Part shown: piece after piece, positions 8,596-16,084 of the stretch
How positions within the stretch are numbered: position 1 is the first letter of the stretch
Layout of the letters: every line of letters starts with the position of its first letter
Origin: Stenotrophomonas geniculata ATCC 19374 = JCM 13324
GTDB taxonomy: Bacteria > Pseudomonadota > Gammaproteobacteria > Xanthomonadales > Xanthomonadaceae
Length of the DNA: 64,000 nt
NCBI RefSeq assembly: GCF_001431625.1
Contig: NZ_LLXT01000104.1
Coordinates: forward strand, 1-64,000
Reading direction: 5' to 3'
Made by a program: the position numbers and the translations under genes
Notes under the pieces: generated by a model
Databases searched by the model: none
What the model saw: the letters and a program-made list of their open reading frames with translations, nothing else
Told to the model about the DNA's origin: nothing

Positions 8596-9054
8596 TGCGT
8601 TGCTTCCATCTGAAGGATGGAAGTACAGATACTGCGGGCCTAAAAATCGTCAACGAAAAATCAGCTGTTTATTCACGGCCTTAGGCATTGCCTGGGAGGT
8701 GCCATTTTGCACGTCGGCCTAGCCAATCGTACCGCCCTAAACCACGCTGGCGTTTGCATAAAAATCAATAGCTTGCGATGTTCAGATCAGCCAACTTCCG
8801 GAGTCATTACCGTACTGTTTAACTGGCATAAGCTAACAAAGGGCACGATTCAACATGAATTCAAGATAAACGATTGTTGATTTTGTTAGTTTGTTAAGTG
8901 CAGTTAATCAGTCGGTGACACCTATCGAGGACTGGCAGTGGTTCGTCGCCGTGTTTAGGTATCGGACGCTTTACATTCTGTGATGGTGATCTCAGAATCG
9001 AAGCGTCAGGAGGGACCTGACGAGTTTTCCCACATTCGACAGAAGGAGTTTGCG
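8596..9054. other. AT-rich intergenic region
   Basis: About 460 bases without a convincing gene. The part from roughly 8730 to 8900 is visibly richer in A and T than its surroundings, with runs such as GATTTTGTTAGTTTGTTAA. It probably holds the promoters of the divergent integrase and small-protein genes and could contain a recombination site. I found no clear direct repeat partner elsewhere. Confidence 0.4.
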
Positions 9055-9222
9055 ATGGCTGGTGGTAAGTATTGGTCTGGGCAGGAGTGCCCGAAGACTG
9101 CGACCTATGGGCAATACAACGATGCAACGGGAACGTATGCGGGCAGCTCGAGCGATCGCCGCGTCGAAAAGGGCGAACGTTTCCCGCCCAGTCAGAACAA
9201 CCATCACTTCGAAGAGAAGTGA
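9055..9222 (+). CDS. YjzC-like small protein
   Basis: A 55-residue protein, MAGGKYWSGQECPKTATY... ending in a GERFPPSQ segment. The pattern (initial G-K-[YF]-x-x-G, P-x-[ST]-G/A-x-Y, later GxxFPP) resembles the YjzC family of small proteins of unknown role. The ATG has an AAGGAG site 7 bases upstream; the open frame extends further upstream but without a comparable signal. A terminator follows directly, so it is probably a single-gene unit. Confidence 0.6.
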   Translation: MAGGKYWSGQECPKTATYGQYNDATGTYAGSSSDRRVEKGERFPPSQNNHHFEEK

Positions 9223-9230
9223 CGGATGGG

Positions 9231-9250
9231 GGGAGGGCTTACGCCCTCCC
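9231..9250 (+). terminator. Rho-independent-like terminator
   Basis: GGGAGGGC (9231-9238) pairs with GCCCTCCC (9243-9250) around a 4-base loop, followed by a T-containing tract. It sits right after the YjzC-like gene. Confidence 0.65.
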
Positions 9251-9339
9251 TCCTTCTTGCGTGGTTAGGAAAGCGAGGGAGCGCCTCCAAGTAGTGGAGT
9301 GGCTTTTTGAGTTCAGGAGAGACCGTGGCTGGGGAGCAG

Positions 9340-9513
9340 ATGACCATCTTTCGGGTATGCGACATCATTTGGGACGTGGATGGCGCGTCGGTGATGCTTC
9401 CGTCCGAAGTCGAGATCGCCTGTGTTGATAGGGCTTCCCTGCCGGGCGCTCTATCAGACGCCTACGGGTGGCTGGTCACAGACTTCAAAGTAGTTTCGGC
9501 AGCAGGGGCCTAG
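9340..9513 (+). CDS. Small hypothetical protein
   Basis: A 57-residue protein. The ATG at 9340 follows a GGGGAG ribosome site. Features are an IIWDVDGASVMLPSEVEI segment and a C-terminal YGWLVTDFKV. This resembles a small acidic family of unknown function often found in bacterial accessory regions (W-D-x-D-G then L-P-x-E-V), recalled from memory and not checked. It lies just upstream of the SIR2-HerA operon. Confidence 0.5.
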   Translation: MTIFRVCDIIWDVDGASVMLPSEVEIACVDRASLPGALSDAYGWLVTDFKVVSAAGA

Positions 9514-9594
9514 GGCGCTTCCTACAGCTGCGCTTGAACGCTGCGGTCCGGCCTGTGCGCAGGGGAGGGCAGCGACACGGAAACAGGGGGCTTT

Positions 9595-10896
9595 ATGGGT
9601 ATTACTGCGTATCGCGGCGGAAAGCCGATCACGGACGAGCTTGAGCTGCAGGCTTACCTCGCATCTCTTTTGCGACTGGAGAACGTAGGCCTGCTGTTGG
9701 GGGCAGGGGCATCGTGCTCCGCGGGCGGGCAGACGATGAGGACGCTGTGGACATCCTTCCTGAGGGACAGTCCTGCCGATGCGGAATGGCTTCTGTCCCA
9801 GAAGTTCATCACCGAGGATGAGCGGAGATTGCCGCTTCCGCCACTTCCGGCTCTGTCTGCGGGGGCTACCACGGCATCGACAAATCCGTTTATCACAGGG
9901 CTCACTGCCAGCTTGCCCAACTTTGAAGTGCTGCTGGACAGGCTGGAGATAGCCATCCTTGAGTGGGAGCGCCAAGAGAGCTCGGAAATCACCCGAGCCC
10001 AAGCCGCTAGGGCAGCGCTTTTCAGATCTGTAGTTAGTGCAGCGAAGCTGAAGGAAGATTGGTGGACGTCTCCGTTAGGTGCTGATCTAGCCGAAGAGCT
10101 GGGAGCACATCGCTCCATACTTCAGAAGCTCACTGCTGCTCGTCAGCCTGGTCAACCGGCTCCTTGGATCTTCACAACCAACTACGACTTAGCCATTGAA
10201 TGGGCAGCCGAATCGGTCGACCTTCAGGTCATTAATGGGTTCCTGGGCGTGCACAGCCGCCGCTTCTCACCCCAGAGTTTCGACCTCGGGTTCCGCAATG
10301 CCCAAGCCAAGGGAGAAGCCCGTTTCGGCGTCTACAACGTCTACTTGGCCAAGCTCCACGGCTCGCTGACCTGGAAAGAGGTTGACCACAGCTTGTATGA
10401 GGTGCCGGCGTCTGAAGCTTGGCGCGATATCGATGAGTTCTTGACCGGGTTCGCGGACAAGCTGAGCTACTTGGTCCTCCCCCGCGCTGCCAAGTATCTT
10501 CAGACCGTCGGCTATGTAATGGGCGAACTGCTGCGACGATTCGCGGAGTTCATGGCCCGCCCGCAGACGGCTCTGCTGATAAATGGCTATGGCTTCGGCG
10601 ACGAGCACATCAACCGTCTTATCCGCTCTGCCCTGCTCAATCCCACTCTCCAGGTAGTCGTGTATTTGCCTGAGTTCAAGGGAGACCCCGCAGCGGCGGA
10701 CCTTCCGCAAACCGTGCGAAGACTCCTTGCTCTTCAGACGCCACGCCTGACCATCGTTGGTGGGGGAAGCAGGGCCTTCACCAGTGCCTTAGCAAATGAT
10801 CTTCCCGACCCAGCGGTTTACGATCAGGAACTGGCAGATCTGCACAGGCGACTGATGCCTGAGAGGCCGGACGGAGCCGAGGACGACGTGCCATGA
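9595..10896 (+). CDS. SIR2-family NADase, antiphage defence (SIR2-HerA)
   Basis: A 433-residue protein with a SIR2-like Rossmann domain: LLLGAGAS (about 35-40) for nucleotide binding, IFTTNYDLAIEW (Asn196, Asp198), and LAKLHGSLTW with the likely catalytic His255, then NGYGFGDEHINR. In known SIR2-HerA defence systems the SIR2 subunit depletes NAD+ on phage infection and assembles with a HerA hexamer. The downstream HerA ATPase overlaps by 4 bases (ATGA), which supports this assignment. Confidence 0.9.
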   Translation: MGITAYRGGKPITDELELQAYLASLLRLENVGLLLGAGASCSAGGQTMRTLWTSFLRDSPADAEWLLSQKFITEDERRLPLPPLPALSAGATTASTNPFITGLTASLPNFEVLLDRLEIAILEWERQESSEITRAQAARAALFRSVVSAAKLKEDWWTSPLGADLAEELGAHRSILQKLTAARQPGQPAPWIFTTNYDLAIEWAAESVDLQVINGFLGVHSRRFSPQSFDLGFRNAQAKGEARFGVYNVYLAKLHGSLTWKEVDHSLYEVPASEAWRDIDEFLTGFADKLSYLVLPRAAKYLQTVGYVMGELLRRFAEFMARPQTALLINGYGFGDEHINRLIRSALLNPTLQVVVYLPEFKGDPAAADLPQTVRRLLALQTPRLTIVGGGSRAFTSALANDLPDPAVYDQELADLHRRLMPERPDGAEDDVP

Positions 10897-12659
10897 GGAG
10901 CCGCCAAGCCATAGGCTATGTTGTCCAAATCGATGGCGTGGATATCACTCTGAACCTGATGGATGTCCATCGGGGCCAGTTGGCTGCTCACGTCCATGGC
11001 GTCTCTGTGGTCACTGAAGTCGGCAGCCTCCTAGGGATTGAATCCGGGGGCCGGCTATTGGTGATGAAGGTTCAGTCCCTATCGTTTGCCGAGCCCAAAG
11101 AGGTTCACCGGGTCGGACTTTCGGGGACTTCGGTTTCCTCCGAACCCTTGCGTCACCTCACTGGCTTGGTCGTCGGTCGACTGCGCCGCGAGGCCGGGCG
11201 ACTGACGTTCGTGTCAGATTCGCTTTCCTCGCCGGCACTGGGTGCAGAGGCCTTCCCGCTCACCGACGACGAGCTTTCATCGATCCTGGGTGGCGACGCG
11301 GCCACGCCGGCGGGCATCCACTTAGGGGATGACCTCCGAGGCGGCGGCCGCCTGACCATTGACCTACAGAGTTTGGTGTCCAGGCATGTGGCGGTGCTCG
11401 GAAGCTCAGGGCAAGGCAAGAGCTGCTTCACGGCTGCGGTGCTCCAGCAAATCGCGAAGATGCCTAAGGCACGCGTCGTCATCTTCGATATCAACGGTGA
11501 ATACGAAGACGCCTTTCCCGCGAGCAACTACCCTCCGAATGCCATCAAGGTCACTCGGATCGGTGGGTCGGATTCGGACAGCTACCGCATCCCTTACTAC
11601 GCATTGGGTCGTCTCGGCATGCAACGGCTGTTGTTGCCCAGCGATAAGACTCAACGGCCGGCTCTGACCTTTGCCTTGGACCACCTTAACCAAGTGAAGT
11701 GGTTCCAAGCATCCGGTGGCGTGGGCTTGGCGGCAGATGCACAACCATCGTTGTTCGACGACTGTAGAAGTGAGCGTGTATACGAGGCGCAGGCCATCAT
11801 CGAAAGCCTACGTGCAGGCACGCCCCCACCGGCGCTCTCGTGGCCTCCCATGCAGGCCCTCGGTCCACTGATCGCTGATAGCCACGCCATTGCGCCGGCG
11901 AGGAATGGGTTCGAACGCAACGCCTGGAACTACGGAAATATTGCTCCACTCATTACCCGAATCGCGAGGTTCGTGGATGACGAAATGTTCAAGGACGTTG
12001 TGAGCGTGGCTGGCGGCGCTGGCTGCGGTGGTCCACTTAGTTGGCGAAACGAGTCAAAGGAGGTCGTTGAGCGTCTGTTCGGCGGGGACGAGGTGGAGTG
12101 GCGGGTGCACATCGTCGACCTTCGCCGCGTGTCTCATGACCTAACCCCATTTATCTTGGGGGCCATTTTGGAGCTCTATGCTTTCGAGCTCTTTAGCCGT
12201 GGCCAAGAGAACAAACGAGAGACCCTGTTGGTCCTGGAGGAAGCGCACCACTACCTGCGTCAGATGGGAACCGGCGACGAGGCTGTGAACAACGCATTGG
12301 CATATGAGCGCCTAGCCAAAGAGGGGCGCAAGTTCGGACTGGCGCTCTGGTTGAGCACCCAGCGCCCGTCGGAGATTTCTCCAACCGTGCTTTCACAGTG
12401 CAACACCTGGATATCCTTCCGATTGTCTTCGGAGAAGGACTTATCAGCCATCCAGGCGGCAAGCGAGTGGGCGGACAAGCGAGAGGTGCGGCGCATTGCT
12501 GGTCTAGCTCGTCAGAACGCCTTGGCCTTTGGTGGCAGCCTACAGATGGCTACCCTGGTCCGTGCACCGACCGCGGACCCGCTGCCTCGTTCGGAAGACG
12601 GGCGGTTCAACCAATGGGCTGATAGTCACAGCGGGTTCGACGTAAACAAGTTCTTGTAG
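10893..12659 (+). CDS. herA: HerA-like ATPase/helicase of SIR2-HerA system
   Basis: A 588-residue HerA/FtsK-superfamily ATPase. The N-terminal beta-barrel-like HAS domain spans about residues 1-120. Walker A is GSSGQGKSC (about 169-177), an acidic IFDINGEYED strand follows, and Walker B is LLVLEEAHHYL (about 445-455). The QRPSEISPTVLSQC segment carries the conserved Gln-Arg motif. It would form a hexamer that binds the SIR2 effector. The start overlaps the SIR2 stop. Two further genes in the same direction follow closely and may belong to the same operon. Confidence 0.92.
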   Translation: MRSRQAIGYVVQIDGVDITLNLMDVHRGQLAAHVHGVSVVTEVGSLLGIESGGRLLVMKVQSLSFAEPKEVHRVGLSGTSVSSEPLRHLTGLVVGRLRREAGRLTFVSDSLSSPALGAEAFPLTDDELSSILGGDAATPAGIHLGDDLRGGGRLTIDLQSLVSRHVAVLGSSGQGKSCFTAAVLQQIAKMPKARVVIFDINGEYEDAFPASNYPPNAIKVTRIGGSDSDSYRIPYYALGRLGMQRLLLPSDKTQRPALTFALDHLNQVKWFQASGGVGLAADAQPSLFDDCRSERVYEAQAIIESLRAGTPPPALSWPPMQALGPLIADSHAIAPARNGFERNAWNYGNIAPLITRIARFVDDEMFKDVVSVAGGAGCGGPLSWRNESKEVVERLFGGDEVEWRVHIVDLRRVSHDLTPFILGAILELYAFELFSRGQENKRETLLVLEEAHHYLRQMGTGDEAVNNALAYERLAKEGRKFGLALWLSTQRPSEISPTVLSQCNTWISFRLSSEKDLSAIQAASEWADKREVRRIAGLARQNALAFGGSLQMATLVRAPTADPLPRSEDGRFNQWADSHSGFDVNKFL

Positions 12660-12703
12660 GGTGGCCAGGTCCAAGTAGCAGTAAGCATGAGGGGCAAGGC
12701 AAC

Positions 12704-13165
12704 GTGGATCATTTCGAAGGGGTAGTTCTAGACTTCCTGCGGGCGGACCGCAGGCTTTTCGTCAATGCTCAGTGCTGTATCCAGTTGAATCCGGGCAGTA
12801 ATCCGGACACCAGCGGTCCCCACTGGTATTGCGACGCAGTCGCTGTGAGTGTTCGAGACCGAGCGACCTACCTCTGCGAGATCTCCTACGCTGTCCGCCT
12901 GCCTGCGCTTTTGAACCGTCTGAAAAGCTGGGACCAACATTGGCTTGGATTGAAGGAGGCCTTAGCCAGGGACTGTGGTATCCCCCTCGATTGGAGGCTT
13001 CAGCCATGGCTATTCGTTCCCAATGAACGCGTGGATCGCTTGCGTTTGGGCGCACGTGCGCTATCAATGATGCCAGAGCCGCGGATAACGGCCTTGGAGG
13101 AGGTTCTCCCTTGGCGCTACCGATCTTGGGACCGTGGAGACTATTTAGGTTCTGGTCGTGACTGA
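12704..13165 (+). CDS. SIR2-HerA-linked protein, degenerate nuclease-like motif
   Basis: A 153-residue protein with a GTG start behind AGGGGCAAGG. A YCDAVAVSVRDRATYLCEIS segment (Asp44 and Glu59 on predicted adjacent strands) resembles the core of PD-(D/E)xK enzymes but has Ser where Lys is expected. A basic helix with LLNRLKSWDQHW follows. It starts 44 bases after HerA and overlaps the next gene by 8 bases, so it is probably co-transcribed with SIR2-HerA. Any defence role is inference. Confidence 0.55.
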   Translation: MDHFEGVVLDFLRADRRLFVNAQCCIQLNPGSNPDTSGPHWYCDAVAVSVRDRATYLCEISYAVRLPALLNRLKSWDQHWLGLKEALARDCGIPLDWRLQPWLFVPNERVDRLRLGARALSMMPEPRITALEEVLPWRYRSWDRGDYLGSGRD

Positions 13166-13604
13166 CTTCAATCTTAAAGCACCCAGCTTTGCTTTGCTCC
13201 AAGCTCCCATGGGCTGTTGGAAATGTGGCTTACCTACCCTAGTCACTGCCATCTGGGTCCCCCGTCTCACTGAGTTCGATGAAGAGGGCGAACTGGAGGT
13301 TGCCGATGCCGCCGTCCTGCAATATGTCGAGTCCTTGGACGCCGCTGTGGAGACGTTCGTAGACCAGGCCGCACCACTCCTGCGCATCGGACGGTCACAG
13401 ACTGCCGGCGTCAACTATTGGGCCAACCATTGTTCTCACTGTGGTGTCCTCCAGGGAGATCACTTCGTGATGGGTGTCAATGGGCCGTTTTTTCTCCAGT
13501 CCCGAGATGATCTGGCTTCGTTGACAGTTCACCAATGTAGTAGCGTTCTCAGGGCGTCTGCCGGATATTCAGAGTCGGGCTGGATGACTTGGGTTGGCGA
13601 GTAG
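13158..13604 (+). CDS. Zinc-ribbon-like protein linked to SIR2-HerA
   Basis: A 148-residue protein with two Cys pairs, CWKC (C20, C23) and CSHC (C92, C95), spaced as in a split zinc ribbon, followed by GVLQGDHF. The GTG start overlaps the end of the preceding gene. Function unknown; a zinc-binding nucleic-acid or protein-interaction role is plausible. It is the last gene of the apparent four-gene SIR2-HerA operon. Confidence 0.6.
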   Translation: MTDFNLKAPSFALLQAPMGCWKCGLPTLVTAIWVPRLTEFDEEGELEVADAAVLQYVESLDAAVETFVDQAAPLLRIGRSQTAGVNYWANHCSHCGVLQGDHFVMGVNGPFFLQSRDDLASLTVHQCSSVLRASAGYSESGWMTWVGE

Positions 13605-13943
13605 GTGTAGTGGCAGTAAGTGTTGAAGTCCATTTCGAGCATCTTTCTGCGTATCCATTTCGTCAGGATCCGGGGATGCTGTTGGGGTTCGTCAGCGCGG
13701 GCCGATCCGCGCTCACAATCAAGGAAGGAGTCGATGGACTACGCTTATGTTGAAGGACAGTCCATAGGTCAGTAAGCAGCTCTCTGTGCCACCTCATGTC
13801 TCCACTTTGATGCCTGTCGAGTTCGGGGTGTCAAGGGTCCATCTGGAGCTGGGATCCTCACCTTTCTAGCTTGGACATTCGTCGTCTTGGGAGCGCATTC
13901 AGGGTATCTCTAAGGGCTTGACGAAACCAGAAGCTTGTCTAGC
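13605..13943. other. Intergenic, no gene seen
   Basis: About 340 bases between the SIR2-HerA cluster and the next gene. I see no convincing coding frame, RNA gene or strong terminator here. Confidence 0.4.
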
Positions 13944-14426
13944 ATGCCGTTTTTGTCGGAGACGCAAACGGTGATGGTCGAATCAGCTATCTGCAATGAA
14001 GAGCGCTTTTGGACGGAGGCCTTCAAGGTTGGGCTAGGGAAGTTCGACGTCACCACTGCGCTTGCGAAAGCAGAGGCGGCACTTCAGCTGCACAGGTTTA
14101 TGTGGACCAAAGAGAAAGAGGGGATGCATATCTCCTTTGCCGCATCGAAGGCTGGTCACGAAGAGCACTGGAACACTGGCGGATTTGGAGCTGAAAATGC
14201 CGATGCTCTTCTGTTTCGCAGGGTGTCGGCTAGGGATGTATGGTCTGCTGCCTTCGCTAGGGAATGGGCTGAAAATTCATCGCTCGTGTCCGCAGCAACT
14301 CAGGCTGGCAGTGCTTTGGATGGCTATGCGAAAAAGACGGGGGTTGACGTTTCGAGTCTATATGCTGACGGCAATGCTGCCAGCAAAGCAAAATGGCGCT
14401 CTGTATGGGACCTCATGGACCATTGA
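13944..14426 (+). CDS. Hypothetical protein
   Basis: A protein of about 160 residues beginning MPFLSETQTVMVESAICNEE. It is soluble and helix-rich with several Trp residues (FWTEAF, HWNTGG, VWSAAFAREW). No recognised motif. The ATG at 13944 is preferred over an upstream TTG. Its end overlaps the end of the convergent downstream gene by 14 bases. Confidence 0.5.
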   Translation: MPFLSETQTVMVESAICNEERFWTEAFKVGLGKFDVTTALAKAEAALQLHRFMWTKEKEGMHISFAASKAGHEEHWNTGGFGAENADALLFRRVSARDVWSAAFAREWAENSSLVSAATQAGSALDGYAKKTGVDVSSLYADGNAASKAKWRSVWDLMDH

Positions 14427-15348
14427 CGCCAAACGTCGACTTTGGCTGGGTCACAGAAAGCTGAGGATGCTGGCTGATTTCTGGCGTGAGGCCTGGGGTG
14501 GGCACCAAGGTATTGTCTCGGTAAGCGGCGATTACGTTCATCAACTCATTCGTGTGGGATATGTGCCTGACGAAGCCTTGGCTCCCGATAAGCATCAACT
14601 TAAGTTCTTCTCCTAAAGCGTCTCTGTCGCATCCGTCCGACTGCCTTTCGATGCATAGGAAGTTGACGTAGTTTTGGAGTTCGTCCACGTCAAGGCCCAA
14701 CTCCATAAGGTCCGTCTTTTTAACGGATGTAGCGGCCGGATCCTTCTGGCAGAAGCGGGGTGTGTGGTGGAGGGAAAAAAGTTCTGCGAGAGTTAAAGGC
14801 CAGCGAGGAGCAAAAGACGATCCGTCTGTCAATCCAACCGTCAGTGAGCGTATAAGGGCAAACGCATACTGTGAGCTTGGCCTCCCTGAATAGCAGGAGC
14901 CCGGTCCTTTATGGCTTGCTTTGGCAGGTATGGCTTCTAAGGAAGTCAGAAGATACGGCTGAAGGAAAAGCTGGTCGAAATGACTTTGAGCACTTTCGGT
15001 CTGCCCCCAAAATGCAAAAAAGTGTCCTCGCGTGCTCTGGCTCAGGAGCTTCCTCGACGCGGCTGCACCATTGTTGACTTCGTCGCGTGCTGCCAGATCC
15101 ATGAGCTTCTTGTAAGCACGCTTTTCCCCCTTGCTTCCCGTCCACTCGCTCTGACAAGCGGATTGATCCGACTTGATCTCTAACAGGGCGAATTTTTCGC
15201 CGACTTGATGAACGCCGTCGCCCATCTTGGATTCCGCATTCCCATCTAGGGAAATGTTCAGAGGGGGGATCTCCGCGCCCGGGTTAGCTTGAAGCCACTG
15301 CGCGTCGCGCAGCGCTAAGACTACACCCACTTCCCAGTGGTTCTTCAT
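14413..15348 (-). CDS. Unassigned protein with possible PD-(D/E)xK core
   Basis: A protein of about 311 residues starting MKNHWEVGVVL. The segment MGDGVHQVGEKFALLEIKSD places an Asp and a Glu-x-Lys at the spacing seen in PD-(D/E)xK nucleases. Nearby basic residues (GSKGEKRAYKK) could contact nucleic acid. The rest is not recognised. It follows the gene at 15382-15882 after 33 bases and is probably in its operon. Function as a nuclease is inference from one motif. Confidence 0.5.
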   Translation of the reverse strand: MKNHWEVGVVLALRDAQWLQANPGAEIPPLNISLDGNAESKMGDGVHQVGEKFALLEIKSDQSACQSEWTGSKGEKRAYKKLMDLAARDEVNNGAAASRKLLSQSTRGHFFAFWGQTESAQSHFDQLFLQPYLLTSLEAIPAKASHKGPGSCYSGRPSSQYAFALIRSLTVGLTDGSSFAPRWPLTLAELFSLHHTPRFCQKDPAATSVKKTDLMELGLDVDELQNYVNFLCIERQSDGCDRDALGEELKLMLIGSQGFVRHISHTNELMNVIAAYRDNTLVPTPGLTPEISQHPQLSVTQPKSTFGVNGP

Positions 15349-15381
15349 ATTAGTAGTGCTCCCTTGTGAAGAAGGCACCTT

Positions 15382-15882
15382 TCAGGTATCCCTTCGCTCT
15401 ACGCATGATGGGCGTTGACCTGGGTATTTTGGGGTAGGCAGTTGGCTGCCGCCCGCATACACCACTAGATCCGTCGCGGTGCAGGGGGGGGGCTCCTCCT
15501 CGGAAGGCGAGATCTTGCTGTCATCTGTGCTTGCAGGATCGCCGTCTTCCCGGGACGATTCATTATTCAGTGCGTCTATAAGCACTTGTCTCTGCCGTTT
15601 CGCCGCGTCTTCGGCTTTTGCGTGCCTGCTAAGCGCTCCACAATCGTCTGAGAGTTGTTCGAGTTCAGCCTTCGTTGCCTCTGCGACGCCATCTTTGATT
15701 GTGATCTTGTTCACAGGATTTGGAATGTCGAGCGGCCTGACTGCCTCAGCAGCATCGAAAATGTCTTTCATGCCTGGCATCTTTCGCACGTCCCCTTTCG
15801 CCGCAGCTGCTTGATCAAGTATGTCGATACTCTCCTGACGAGTTCTTTCACCAGCCTGTTTCCTATCCATACAGACATCCAT
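15382..15882 (-). CDS. Hypothetical protein next to oriT
   Basis: A protein of about 166 residues starting MDVCMDRKQAGERTRQES; another Met lies four codons in. It is Ala/Lys-rich and helical in the first 115 residues, then has an acidic disordered tail (SKISPSEEEPPPC). An 8-base G run on the plus strand (15484-15491) falls in that tail and could slip. It begins next to the predicted oriT, divergent from the relaxase, so a mobilization-accessory role is possible but unsupported by any motif. Confidence 0.4.
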   Translation of the reverse strand: MDVCMDRKQAGERTRQESIDILDQAAAAKGDVRKMPGMKDIFDAAEAVRPLDIPNPVNKITIKDGVAEATKAELEQLSDDCGALSRHAKAEDAAKRQRQVLIDALNNESSREDGDPASTDDSKISPSEEEPPPCTATDLVVYAGGSQLPTPKYPGQRPSCVERRDT

Positions 15883-15960
15883 GACGTTGCATTGGGAGTG
15901 TGTGAATTTACCTGAGAATCCGATTCTAATCACTGCCTTTTCAGATCTAGGAAGGGCAAG

Positions 15961-15993
15961 AGCGCACTTAGGCATCCTGGCGGATGCGTGCGC
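15961..15993 (-). other. oriT: Predicted origin of transfer (IncQ/RSF1010-like)
   Basis: On the minus strand a hairpin GCATCC-GCCA-GGATGC (15987-15972) is followed by CTAAGTGCGCTC (15971-15960). RSF1010-type oriTs have an inverted repeat directly followed by TAAGTGCGCCCT, with the nick after TAAGTGCG; the match here is 10 of 11 bases. Outer arms GCGCAC and GTGCGC enlarge the palindrome. The site lies about 90-125 bp upstream of a MobQ-family relaxase, where oriT is expected. Confidence 0.7.
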
Positions 15994-16084
15994 CAAGGGC
16001 TGCGCCCCTGGAACCCCAAGCCTCTGCGAGGCTTGCCAACGGCAAAAGATGAGCCATAAAGACTCTTGTTTCTAAGGAGTTTCT

